Assembly: GCA_030744755.1 (NCBI GenBank)
Contig: JASLPY010000010.1
Span: 1-64,000 of the forward strand
Direction: 5' to 3'
DNA: 64,000 bases
Source: Kiritimatiellia bacterium
GTDB taxonomy: Bacteria > Verrucomicrobiota > Kiritimatiellia > UBA8416 > JADHWI01
Positions 42,240 to 50,384 of the stretch are shown here, one piece after another. The number at the start of each line of letters is the position of its first letter. Within the stretch, counting starts at the first letter, position 1. Under the pieces are notes generated by a model. It saw only the letters and a program-made list of their open reading frames with translations, was not told the origin of the DNA and did no database searches. Both the position numbers and the translations under genes were made by a program.

Positions 42240-44068
42240 GCAAGAACACGACATCTGAAACCGAAGAAATGAAGGAAGGGGCTTCGCGGCCTTTGTCTTT
42301 GAAACTCGTCCTGCGCATCCTGGGTACGCTGGGACGCTATATCTGGCTGGTCTTTCTGGCAAACGTCTTCCTCTTTATATGCATTCGGGCAGACATGCTG
42401 ATTATCAGGGAGATCAGGAAGCTCCTCGATCGTGATGACTTGATGACCGCAGGCATCTTCACGCTGATAGGACCGATAGTCCTGTTGGCGGCCGTTAACA
42501 GGTTGTTTGGATGGAGCCAGTGGATGATTACGATCTTTGCGTCCAACAGGGCAATAGCGCGGCTCAGAGTCAGGTTTTTCGAGAGGCTGCAGGACCTGTC
42601 AAAGAGCTTCCATGACCGGCACAAGGCCGGCTGGCTCGTAGCCCGGAACACCGGGGACATTCGGATCATAGAGGATTTCATGACGTTCGCCCTGATGATA
42701 TTCATGGTGTTTCTGGCGGCGGTCGGGTGCGCAACCGTGGAGATAGCGAGAATCTCAGGGGTGCTCCTGCTCCCCTGTATCCTGATCGTCCCAATCGTCC
42801 TTGCAATCACTATCACGTATAAACATCACATAAGTATTGCCCAGCGCGCGGCGAGAGAACAGCACAGCCGACTGGTGGCAAACATGACCGAGGCCGTGCG
42901 GGGTGTCAGGGTCGTGCATGCGTTCTCCCGGCAGGAACACAATCTCGAAGAATTCAATACTCTGAATCTAATGCACCACGACACGGAGATTCGCGTCGCA
43001 AGACTCAACTCCCTTTTCATTCCGTCGATGGACTTCCTGGGTATCTTGAACACTACGATCGTCATAGTCTTCGGTTCGTGGCTGGTAAGCCGCAATGCAA
43101 CCGAAGGCATGTTTGCCGTCAAGTTGTCAACCGGCGACCTGGTGGCCTACATGCTCTACATGAACGTGATCATATTCCCTGTAAGGCTCATGGTTGAACT
43201 CTACAGCATGGCAATGCGTGCCATGGCTGCCGCGGAAAGGGTTTTCGAGGTAATCGACATGGAACCCGAAGTACAGGACCCTCCGTCGTCTGACCTCCCG
43301 GATACTGTTCACGGACGCATGGTCATGGAGAATGTTGGTTTCCGTTACGCGGAGGACAAGGCATGGATTCTGAGGAACTTCTCCCTGGAGGTTCCCGCCG
43401 GCAGGACCATAGCTCTCGTGGGCGAAACCGGTGCGGGCAAGACGACAGTCTCCTCATTGCTTGCACGCTTCTACGATGTGCAGGAAGGGCGAATACTCCT
43501 CGACGGGGTGGAGCTGAAATCGATTCCCCAGGATCTCCTGCATCACCAGATGGGAATAGTACTGCAGGAGGGCTTTCTGTTCTCAGGTACGGTACTGGAC
43601 AACCTTCGCTTCCGGAGTCCAGACATGGCCAGGGAAGAAGTGGTGCGCGTCGCGAAAGACCTGGGCACTCACGATGCGATCATGAGCCTTTCCGACGGCT
43701 ATGAAACTCTCATTCTGGAAGGCGGATCTTCCATATCCGAGGGCCAGAGACAGATAGTCTCGATCACCCGCGCGTTGATTGCCAATCCCAAGATCCTGGT
43801 TCTGGACGAGCCCACCTCATCGCTTGACGTACATACTGAACACACGATCCAAAACGCCATTGAAAAACTCATCGCCAACCGGACGACAATAGTGATCGCC
43901 CACAGGCTTTCAACAGTACGCCATGCCGACAGAATCGTGGTCATAGACGATGGCGCAATAATCGAAGATGGAGACCATGATTCCCTGATGAAACAGAACG
44001 GCCGATACTACGATCTGGTGGTAAGAAGCGAAGAAAGCGGAATTCTGCAGGAAGAGAGCGGGGAATGA
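42224..44068 (+). CDS. ABC exporter half-transporter, partner subunit
   Basis: 614 aa. The ATG at 42224 overlaps the upstream gene by 16 bp; a GTG at 42236 (GTGA overlap) is an equal choice. Six membrane helices are followed by a nucleotide-binding domain with Walker A GETGAGKTT and intact Walker B KILVLDEPTSSLD with the catalytic Glu. The signature, however, reads SISEGQRQ in place of LSGGQ. That signature would meet the degenerate Walker site of the partner, leaving one working ATP site (this Walker B plus the partner's LSGGQ). The switch His is in IVIAHRLSTVRHAD. Confidence 0.9.
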   Translation: MYRPVSKNTTSETEEMKEGASRPLSLKLVLRILGTLGRYIWLVFLANVFLFICIRADMLIIREIRKLLDRDDLMTAGIFTLIGPIVLLAAVNRLFGWSQWMITIFASNRAIARLRVRFFERLQDLSKSFHDRHKAGWLVARNTGDIRIIEDFMTFALMIFMVFLAAVGCATVEIARISGVLLLPCILIVPIVLAITITYKHHISIAQRAAREQHSRLVANMTEAVRGVRVVHAFSRQEHNLEEFNTLNLMHHDTEIRVARLNSLFIPSMDFLGILNTTIVIVFGSWLVSRNATEGMFAVKLSTGDLVAYMLYMNVIIFPVRLMVELYSMAMRAMAAAERVFEVIDMEPEVQDPPSSDLPDTVHGRMVMENVGFRYAEDKAWILRNFSLEVPAGRTIALVGETGAGKTTVSSLLARFYDVQEGRILLDGVELKSIPQDLLHHQMGIVLQEGFLFSGTVLDNLRFRSPDMAREEVVRVAKDLGTHDAIMSLSDGYETLILEGGSSISEGQRQIVSITRALIANPKILVLDEPTSSLDVHTEHTIQNAIEKLIANRTTIVIAHRLSTVRHADRIVVIDDGAIIEDGDHDSLMKQNGRYYDLVVRSEESGILQEESGE

Positions 44069-44213
44069 TACAGCAACTGCCACCTGCTCAACCAGCGAAT
44101 CCAGCCACCCGAAAAAACTCTGGACGTTGGGAAGGACCATGCGGTAAGCTTCGGCTTCACGCAGCGCGAAAAGCTTTTCTGTTCAGCAGTATCGTAAGTA
44201 AAGAGGTAGACGA

Positions 44214-46064
44214 TTGTCCAATCCCGTAACAAGTAGCGTAGCCGACCATCTTGTCCCGGTCCAGATGGCTGCACTTGGACTTCTTGTGCTGGCAGCACAC
44301 CTGGGCGGAAGGCTGTGCGACAAGCTCAGGCTGCCCGTACCCGCCGGACAGCTCCTCGGCGGCGTTATCGCAGGGCCATGGGTTCTGCACATGGTTGGAG
44401 TTCTTCCCGATTTCCCGGTTGCATATGACACTGCTGTCGGCAGTTTCAACTTCTTTATCTTTACCTTCGTAAGCCTCGTGGCGTTCAGCATCGGCGAGGA
44501 ACTGCACATGAGCCGGCTGAGGACGGTTGGAAAATCAGCCTTAGTTATCTGTCTCTGCCAGGCAGCGGTAACATTCGTTCTGGTTTCCCTTGGCCTGATT
44601 CTTCTGGGCAGAATGCCTGTCCTGCAAGCAACACTTATTGGCGCCATCGGTATTGTTATGGCTCCGGAAGTAACATTCATAATTCTCAACAGGCTGAAGA
44701 TAGAAGGCAGGCTGCGCAACATGCTGGGCAGCGTTGAGATCCTCTGCGACATCATTGGGGTGATGATCTTTACGGTCCTCGTCGAATGCGGTGTGGTCAT
44801 CCAGTCAGGAGCTGAGTTCTCCTTTGCCACCGCAAGGTGGAGACTGTTTCTGCCTGTCGTAAAGGATCTGTTCTTGGCGCACCTGATAGGTGTGGCGATT
44901 TTCATCGTACTTAGAGCCCTCGTGCGAAGAAAAGGAAAGGCACTTATTCCCCACACGCATGACACCGAGCTCCATGACGGTTCTCTCGGGTTGCTTCACA
45001 GGGTTCTTGCAGAACATCCGTCTCCATCTGCCGAGATTTTCGTCGTCGTGGTATCAAGCGTTTCCATAGGTGCCGGGTTCGCGCACTACTTCCACCTGCC
45101 TTTCCTTGCAACATCAGCCGTTGCAGGTTTTCTTGTTGCCAACTTCCATTCGCATGCAATTTTTGATTCTCTGAAGATAACCAATATCTCGGCCCTTCTG
45201 AACCTGGGGTTCTTCGCCATCGTGGGCTCGACCATCCGGTTCGACTCGTTTGACAGTACCGTGGCCGTCTACATATTGATCTACGTCTGTTTCCGCGCAC
45301 TGGGCAAGATCGTCGGCACTTGGATTGGGTGCAAGGTGGTGAAAGAGGACAAGAAGGTCGCTTCCTGCTTCCCGTACCTGATGTTCCCCCAGGCCGCCGT
45401 TGCCGCGGTCGAAGCAATCTATGCCGGAACCCTCCTGGGGGATCCGGTCATTCCCGCCGTTGTCCTGCCGGCTATCGTCATCTTTGAGGTCGGCGGCGTG
45501 ATCATGTCGGACCGTGTTCTCAGCAGGTGGCGAAGCTGGATTGCCGGCGAAGGAGATTTCCTCGAGATTCGAGAGGCGGAGGAGGCGGTGGCTGCATCCG
45601 ACATGCTCCTGAACAAGCTGAGTCCGGCATCAATCAAGCTGGATCTGAAGCATCCCTTGAAACTGGGAGCTATAGAGGAAATGGTTGACCACGCCGTAGC
45701 CACTTCCGATCAACTCCTCACTTCGGAAGAACCGATGCAGCTTATACTGGAACGAGAGCAGTTGATGCCCACGGGAATGGGTCACGGCATTGCACTTCCC
45801 CATTGCCGCCTTCTTGCACTCGACCATGCCATTGTTGTATTCGGGCGACATAGTGATGGCGTTGTTTTCGGCGGCATTGATAACGAACCATGCAACTTGA
45901 TAGTTCTGCTGCTCAGCGGTGCAGGCGATCCCTCCCAGCACATAAAGCTGCTTAGTGCGATAGCCGGCATTCTTGGAGAAGAAGAAGTAAGGGAGGAACT
46001 CCTGAACGCACCAGACTCCGACAGTTTTCTTCAAATTATCAAGACAGCCGCAGGCGGCGCTTGA
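44214..46064 (+). CDS. Kef-type cation/proton antiporter fused to a PTS EIIA-like domain
   Basis: 616 aa. The TTG start is supported by AAAGAGG 7 bp upstream. About 12 hydrophobic segments fill residues 15-430 in the CPA-type arrangement (GGRLCDKLRLPVPAGQLLGG near the N terminus; VMAPEVTFIILNRLKIEG). The C-terminal 150 residues match a fructose/nitrogen-type EIIA domain with the phospho-His signature GMGHGIALPHCRLLA (His at the PH dipeptide). The fusion suggests that phosphorylation controls ion transport, as known for some EIIA-linked transporters; this is inference. It lies 145 bp after the ABC exporter. Confidence 0.85.
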   Translation: MSNPVTSSVADHLVPVQMAALGLLVLAAHLGGRLCDKLRLPVPAGQLLGGVIAGPWVLHMVGVLPDFPVAYDTAVGSFNFFIFTFVSLVAFSIGEELHMSRLRTVGKSALVICLCQAAVTFVLVSLGLILLGRMPVLQATLIGAIGIVMAPEVTFIILNRLKIEGRLRNMLGSVEILCDIIGVMIFTVLVECGVVIQSGAEFSFATARWRLFLPVVKDLFLAHLIGVAIFIVLRALVRRKGKALIPHTHDTELHDGSLGLLHRVLAEHPSPSAEIFVVVVSSVSIGAGFAHYFHLPFLATSAVAGFLVANFHSHAIFDSLKITNISALLNLGFFAIVGSTIRFDSFDSTVAVYILIYVCFRALGKIVGTWIGCKVVKEDKKVASCFPYLMFPQAAVAAVEAIYAGTLLGDPVIPAVVLPAIVIFEVGGVIMSDRVLSRWRSWIAGEGDFLEIREAEEAVAASDMLLNKLSPASIKLDLKHPLKLGAIEEMVDHAVATSDQLLTSEEPMQLILEREQLMPTGMGHGIALPHCRLLALDHAIVVFGRHSDGVVFGGIDNEPCNLIVLLLSGAGDPSQHIKLLSAIAGILGEEEVREELLNAPDSDSFLQIIKTAAGGA

Positions 46065-46065
46065 G

Positions 46066-46119
46066 TGGGAGGGGCAGCGGCCTCGCTGCCCGCGGACGCC
46101 GAGGCCGGCGTCCTCCCGT
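46066..46119 (+). repeat. GC-rich dispersed repeat
   Basis: TGGGAGGGGCAGCGGCCTCG and the following palindromes GGCAGCG-GCCT-CGCTGCC and GGACGCCG-AGGC-CGGCGTCC, ending CCTCCCG. It starts directly after the antiporter stop codon. Same family as 14205-14278 and 52417-52498. Confidence 0.85.
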
Positions 46120-46184
46120 CGGAGCACAGCGGCGTAGCCAAAAGACTCTGACCCCGCCCATAGGACGGGATTTCAAGGAACGAA

Positions 46185-47108
46185 ATGAAATTCTCGATCA
46201 CACTTACGCGTGTGTCTCGCCGGCTCGTCCAGATCAGCGTGATACTCTTGCTGATCCTGGCGGCAAAAGATAGCGCCTTTCGCCAGGACGCGTTGCGGGA
46301 TTCTCGTCGCCTTCAGGATGCCTTCTCTCCCGATCAATCACGGTACGAATCTTTACTCGAGTCACATTCGGGGCTGGATAAGACACTGAACGGATTGCGG
46401 GGAAACCTGTGGTACTTCGATGTAGGTGGTGTGGCCATCGCCGACGATCTTGCGGTACTGGAGTACGTGTTTGCGTCACACCGGCTGACTATCTCCTTCC
46501 TGCTGGCCGGCATCTGGATTCTACTGCTCTGCCTGGGCTGCGGACGCGTCTTCTGCTCCTACCTGTGCCCGGCCGCCCTGTTATTTGACTTTGGCAGACT
46601 GGTAAGAAAGGGGCTCATTCGCGTGGGTTTCGATCTGCCGGAAAAGGTAATTCCACGCTTCACGAAATACCTCATGCTGGGAGTCGGCCTGGCACTTGCG
46701 TGGGTGACAGGACGGTATACTCTTGCATGGATTTACCCACCGAGGCTCATCTGCGTCGAACTCGATCACTATATCCTTGAAGGCACGTTGCGCTTCGGTG
46801 TGGTTTTCCTGCTGGGAATCGTTCTTCTCGAAGTACTGGTTCTGCCACGTGCCTGGTGTACGCACCTGTGCCCGGGCGGTGCGCTGTACTCGCTGCTAGG
46901 ATCGCGACGCCTCCTGCGGATCAAACTGCATGAAGATCGCTGCACTCACTGCGGGGCCTGCCGCCCCGTCTGCCCGTATGACTTGCGTCCCGACGAGGCC
47001 TCGCCGGGCATGGAATGCGACAACTGCGTTCGCTGCATCGCCGCTTGTCCCGAGGACGCCCTGGCCTATAGGCGGCCAAGGGCGATACCGAAGGAGTCAA
47101 CGCCATGA
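46185..47108 (+). CDS. NapH-like membrane polyferredoxin
   Basis: 307 aa. Four membrane helices and two C-x3-C-P motifs (CSYLCPAALLF, CTHLCPGGALYSL) are characteristic of NapH/MauN proteins. Two [4Fe-4S] ferredoxin motifs stand at the C terminus (CTHCGACRPVCPYD, CDNCVRCIAACP). These proteins pass electrons from quinol to periplasmic partners. The next gene, encoding a Tat-exported ferredoxin, overlaps by 4 bp, giving the classic NapH-NapG pair. No terminal reductase (NapA, NosZ) is in view, so the acceptor is unknown. Confidence 0.88.
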   Translation: MKFSITLTRVSRRLVQISVILLLILAAKDSAFRQDALRDSRRLQDAFSPDQSRYESLLESHSGLDKTLNGLRGNLWYFDVGGVAIADDLAVLEYVFASHRLTISFLLAGIWILLLCLGCGRVFCSYLCPAALLFDFGRLVRKGLIRVGFDLPEKVIPRFTKYLMLGVGLALAWVTGRYTLAWIYPPRLICVELDHYILEGTLRFGVVFLLGIVLLEVLVLPRAWCTHLCPGGALYSLLGSRRLLRIKLHEDRCTHCGACRPVCPYDLRPDEASPGMECDNCVRCIAACPEDALAYRRPRAIPKESTP

Positions 47109-47734
47109 GAAGCCGAAAGATCAATCGTCGCGAGTTTCTGAACAGTCTTGGCGTGGCATCTCTTGCCACCGCGGCGATGCTGGGAATTCCCGCCGTGCGG
47201 GCGTTGCCGCGGCAGGAAAGCGAAATAGGCATCTACCTGCGTCCACCCGGTGCACTGCGGGAGACGGAATTCCTCAGAACCTGCATCCGGTGCGGAGCTT
47301 GTGCTCAAGCTTGCTACCCTGATTGTATACGTTTCTTCGACAGAGGCCCCAATCAGGACACTCCATACATTCTACCGCGGAAGAAGGCCTGCGAACTCTG
47401 CATGAAATGCGTTGCCGTCTGCCCGACAGGGGCCTTGGAAGATGTTTTAGAAGAAGATGTCAAAATGGGAAAGGCCGTACTGGATAAGGACCTCTGCCTC
47501 TCACATCGCGGGCGTGGCGTCTGCGAAGTATGCTACCAATGCTGCCCTCGCAAGGGAAAAGCAATTACGCAAGAGCTCATCCGCTTGAAACCCATTTTCC
47601 ACGAAAAACACTGTACGGGATGCGGGATGTGCGAAGAAGGCTGCCCAGTGCGTAAGAAGGCCGTAGAAGTCATTCCCCTGGAAGCAACAGTTCGCAAAGC
47701 AGGCCTGAAGGGGCTGGAGCTTGAGAATGTGTAA
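47105..47734 (+). CDS. NapG-like Tat-exported ferredoxin
   Basis: 209 aa. A Tat signal (RKINRREFLNSLGVASL) leads into four [4Fe-4S] cluster motifs: CIRCGACAQACYPDC, CELCMKCVAVCP, CEVCYQCCP and CTGCGMCEEGCP. Such NapG/MauM proteins are periplasmic partners of NapH. The third motif is unusual (C-x2-C-x2-CC-P). The ATG overlaps the NapH-like stop by 4 bp. It converges on another membrane polyferredoxin. Confidence 0.88.
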   Translation: MRSRKINRREFLNSLGVASLATAAMLGIPAVRALPRQESEIGIYLRPPGALRETEFLRTCIRCGACAQACYPDCIRFFDRGPNQDTPYILPRKKACELCMKCVAVCPTGALEDVLEEDVKMGKAVLDKDLCLSHRGRGVCEVCYQCCPRKGKAITQELIRLKPIFHEKHCTGCGMCEEGCPVRKKAVEVIPLEATVRKAGLKGLELENV

Positions 47735-47777
47735 CCAGCGCATTTCGCCACAAGCGGCGAAATGACTGAAAACCCTA

Positions 47778-47956
47778 ATGACGAAATACCCAGATACCCA
47801 AAGAAATCCGAAGTACCCAAGCCCGAATGACCCCATTTTGTGAGTCTGCTGGAGCGGACGAATTGTTGAGACCTAACCAATCAGCTTTGGGCCGCCAGTT
47901 TCGGAGTTCAGAGTTCGGAATTCTTTGGGTATTTGGGTACTTGGGTGCTTCGTCAT
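47778..47956. repeat. Inverted TACCCA-rich arms between converging genes
   Basis: The left arm 47778-47820 begins ATGACGAAATACCCAGATAC. The right arm 47916-47956 is its inverse (reads ...TTTGGGTATTTGGGTACTTG, ending CTTCGTCAT). They enclose about 95 bp. Confidence 0.65.
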
Positions 47957-47957
47957 T

Positions 47958-47992
47958 CCCGCTATTTCACGAGTCTTCGTGAAATATGCGGG
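47958..47992 (-). terminator. Hairpin at the end of the polyferredoxin gene
   Basis: Arms CCCGC-TATTTCACGA / TCGTGAAATA-GCGGG with a 3-5 nt loop lie 5 bp past the stop of the minus-strand gene. Without a T-run it may act in both directions or as a stabiliser. Confidence 0.45.
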
Positions 47993-47996
47993 CAGG

Positions 47997-49796
47997 CTAC
48001 AACAACGTCCCCCGCATGTTCATGTCCAAATGCATGATCCAGAGCGAGAAGTACGAGAAGAGGATCATCGCCGCCAGGATGGGCACTTCCACGAGGTAGG
48101 ATGTTGTGCCCTTGCCAAAGAGCCGCTGGGTGACGCGGTGCGTGATGGCTATACCGTACACGTGCCCCACGACCACCAGAACGACCTGCGCAATCCAGAT
48201 GGTGTTGGTGGAGAGCATTTGCGGGTAGGCACGCGTCGCCGTCCCAAAAAGATTCCAGCCGCGGCCCATTGGATCGGAGAGGAATGTCAAAACATTCTGG
48301 CCCTCCATGAAAAGGTGCATCCCGTTGTGGGCCAGGTGATAGAAGAGGGCGATCGGCAGCAACGCGTAGGAGAACTGAATAAAAATCTCCATGGTGGAGT
48401 GCCCCCCACCTGTCTCCGTTTTACGCGCCGCGAGCGCGGCGACGACCCGGCAGAAAACCAGGTAGAGCAATATAGGCGCGGCCAACACCACGATCATGCC
48501 GATCGTGAACGATCCAAGATGTCCCGTGCCAAACAGGTCACCAACCCAGCCCAGGATGGTGCCTTCCGGTTCCGTCACGTTCTCCCAGAACGGGGTCATC
48601 GTGAGTCCATGAAAGCTCGTCAGCGAAAGCAAGGTTATGGCCAGGAAAGCCTCGTCACGTTTGGGGCTGTTGTAGTCATAGAGATCCTCCCCAAAGGGAC
48701 GCACGTTCAACGCCACATTATCCTTCGGGCAGCTCTTGAAGCACTCCCCGCACATGGTGCAGTAGGTGTTGTCTTCCAGCGTGGCCAGGCAGAGCGAGGT
48801 GGGGCAAGCGTTCCCCTTCTCATTGCCGGCGAAACAGTCGCGGCTCTTACAGGACGCGCAGACATCCAGGTTTGCCGCCCTCACCTCCACCGGGGCGAAG
48901 TTGGCATACATGCCGGCGATGCGGCCGACAAAACAGCCGTAGCGACAAAAGGATTTCTTGTCGAACAAGAGTGCAGGAACAAGGGCCAGAACGAGCATGC
49001 CTATTGCGACATAGGCGGTTTTCATGGGCGACTTGGTCACGTGGCATCCCAGCTCGAGCCAGGTCAGCGCGATGAAGAGCCACAGGGCGGGCCAGACCGA
49101 CCGCAGGCGGCGTGGCCACTGCAGTCCGAGATTGAGCGGCGCCCGGCCGGTGCCGAACAGTCGCAGGCGGGAGAGCACGGTGGCCACGAAATCCCAGGGA
49201 CAGAAGACGCACCAGATCTTGCCGGCAAACAGAACGATGAAGATCAGCCCAGCCCACCAGATGGTCCAGGTCAGCGTGGGGACGATGTTGACGACCTGGT
49301 GGCCCGCAAGTCCGGCGTAGATCAGAAAGGCAAAGAGGAGCGTCGTTGGAAACTGGAACAGCGCCGGAAAAATAGGCAGCCGGATGAATCGTTTGAGCGC
49401 GCCCCAGCGAAGCAGGTCAAAGCGGCGTCGCTTCCGCTTACGCAGGGTGCGGCGGCCAACCGTCTCGGCGAAAAAGAACGAGACGAGGATGATTGCCACC
49501 AGCCCGCTATAGTAGAGCCAGTCCGGGATCCCCGGCATCACCACCATCTTGCGGTACTGTGAGTCGAAAATGATGGCCTTGCACCCCATGGTGCAGTCAA
49601 TCATGCCGCAGAACTCGCACATTCTACCGTCAGTCGCATCCCCGGTGGCGGGACCAGGAGCGCCACTCTGCGCAAAGGCATGTGGCTTCTTCGGCATCGG
49701 AGAGGATGTTTCCGCATCCTGTGAGAAGACAGACTGCACCAGCAGAAAGAGAACCAGGAAACAAAGTCCAAACAAGCTGCCCCGCCGAATATTCAT
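47997..49796 (-). CDS. Membrane polyferredoxin (NosR/NapH/CcoG-like)
   Basis: 599 aa. A signal peptide (GSLFGLCFLVLFLLVQSVFS) is followed by a short periplasmic Cys cluster (CEFCGMIDCTMGC), about ten membrane helices and several Fe-S motifs: KIWCVFCPWDF, CRYGCFVGRIAGMY, CASCKSRDC and CTMCGECFKSCPKD. The plan resembles the membrane part of NosR/NapH-type quinol-to-periplasm electron donors but is not identical to any I can name. It faces the NapH/NapG pair tail to tail. Upstream is a palindromic element. Acceptor unknown. Confidence 0.8.
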   Translation of the reverse strand: MNIRRGSLFGLCFLVLFLLVQSVFSQDAETSSPMPKKPHAFAQSGAPGPATGDATDGRMCEFCGMIDCTMGCKAIIFDSQYRKMVVMPGIPDWLYYSGLVAIILVSFFFAETVGRRTLRKRKRRRFDLLRWGALKRFIRLPIFPALFQFPTTLLFAFLIYAGLAGHQVVNIVPTLTWTIWWAGLIFIVLFAGKIWCVFCPWDFVATVLSRLRLFGTGRAPLNLGLQWPRRLRSVWPALWLFIALTWLELGCHVTKSPMKTAYVAIGMLVLALVPALLFDKKSFCRYGCFVGRIAGMYANFAPVEVRAANLDVCASCKSRDCFAGNEKGNACPTSLCLATLEDNTYCTMCGECFKSCPKDNVALNVRPFGEDLYDYNSPKRDEAFLAITLLSLTSFHGLTMTPFWENVTEPEGTILGWVGDLFGTGHLGSFTIGMIVVLAAPILLYLVFCRVVAALAARKTETGGGHSTMEIFIQFSYALLPIALFYHLAHNGMHLFMEGQNVLTFLSDPMGRGWNLFGTATRAYPQMLSTNTIWIAQVVLVVVGHVYGIAITHRVTQRLFGKGTTSYLVEVPILAAMILFSYFSLWIMHLDMNMRGTLL

Positions 49797-50384
49797 AGCC
49801 GTGCAGTGTATCCCAGAACATGTTTTGCCCGCAATCCTTAAGGGGGGGGCGGTCAGATCTCATGCCACTTACTTAAGCCTCTTTTCCCTACTTTGTCGCG
49901 AGCTTTGTCGATCCAAACCCTTTGTAACGTTACGTCAGGCCGGAGGCCTGCCAGCGATTAGCCGGTGGTTGCGCGCGGAACGCGCGCCACCACCGGACTT
50001 CGTGGCGAGAGCATCACCCATCCCGGAGGGATGGCAGCGATTCCCGCTCGGCCGCGTATCCGCCAATGCTGGCATCCCTTCGGGATGCAATTCATATCTC
50101 CGTTTACCGGTGGTATCTCCCGCTCCGCTGGATCAACCACCGGCTAATCGCTGACAAGCCTCCGGCTTGCCCCGAGGGCGAATCAGGGGGGCGAATCAGG
50201 GTCAGCGAATCAGGGCCAGACCTTTATTGTACATTTTAGTGCGCTTTGCTGCGCAGGACTGGTTCTCTTGTCACATGCCGGTCACGGAGAATCGGTTGTC
50301 GAAACCGAACCCGCAATAGACATCAGATCAAAGAGTGTCTACAGTGAGATGTTTCCTCATCAGGCTACAGGTATATGATCGGAC
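49797..50384. other. Gene-free stretch between diverging genes, with a palindromic element
   Basis: Contains the CTTTGTCGCGAGCTTTGTCG motif seen also near 3020, and copy 2 of the palindrome (49938-50170). Promoters of both diverging genes must lie here but no clear boxes are seen. No gene. Confidence 0.7.
49938..50170. repeat. Palindrome built of palindromes (MITE/REPIN-like), copy 2
   Basis: Shares the module order of copy 1 about a centre near 50054: GGCCGGAGGCCTG, a TTAGCCGGTGG...CCACCGG block, CATCCCGGAGGGATGGCAGC (50019-50038) with its inverse (50068-50087), the mirrored blocks, and CAAGCCTCCGGCTTG. The second block differs from copy 1 (GCGCGCGGAACGCGCGC in place of the ATCCCG/CGGGAT stem) but keeps its own pairing, i.e. 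compensating changes. Confidence 0.8.

Noticed and set aside
47925..49562. 545-residue + strand frame opposite the polyferredoxin
   Set aside because: Starts in hairpin repeats, rich in His/Gln/Arg, no motif; a shadow.
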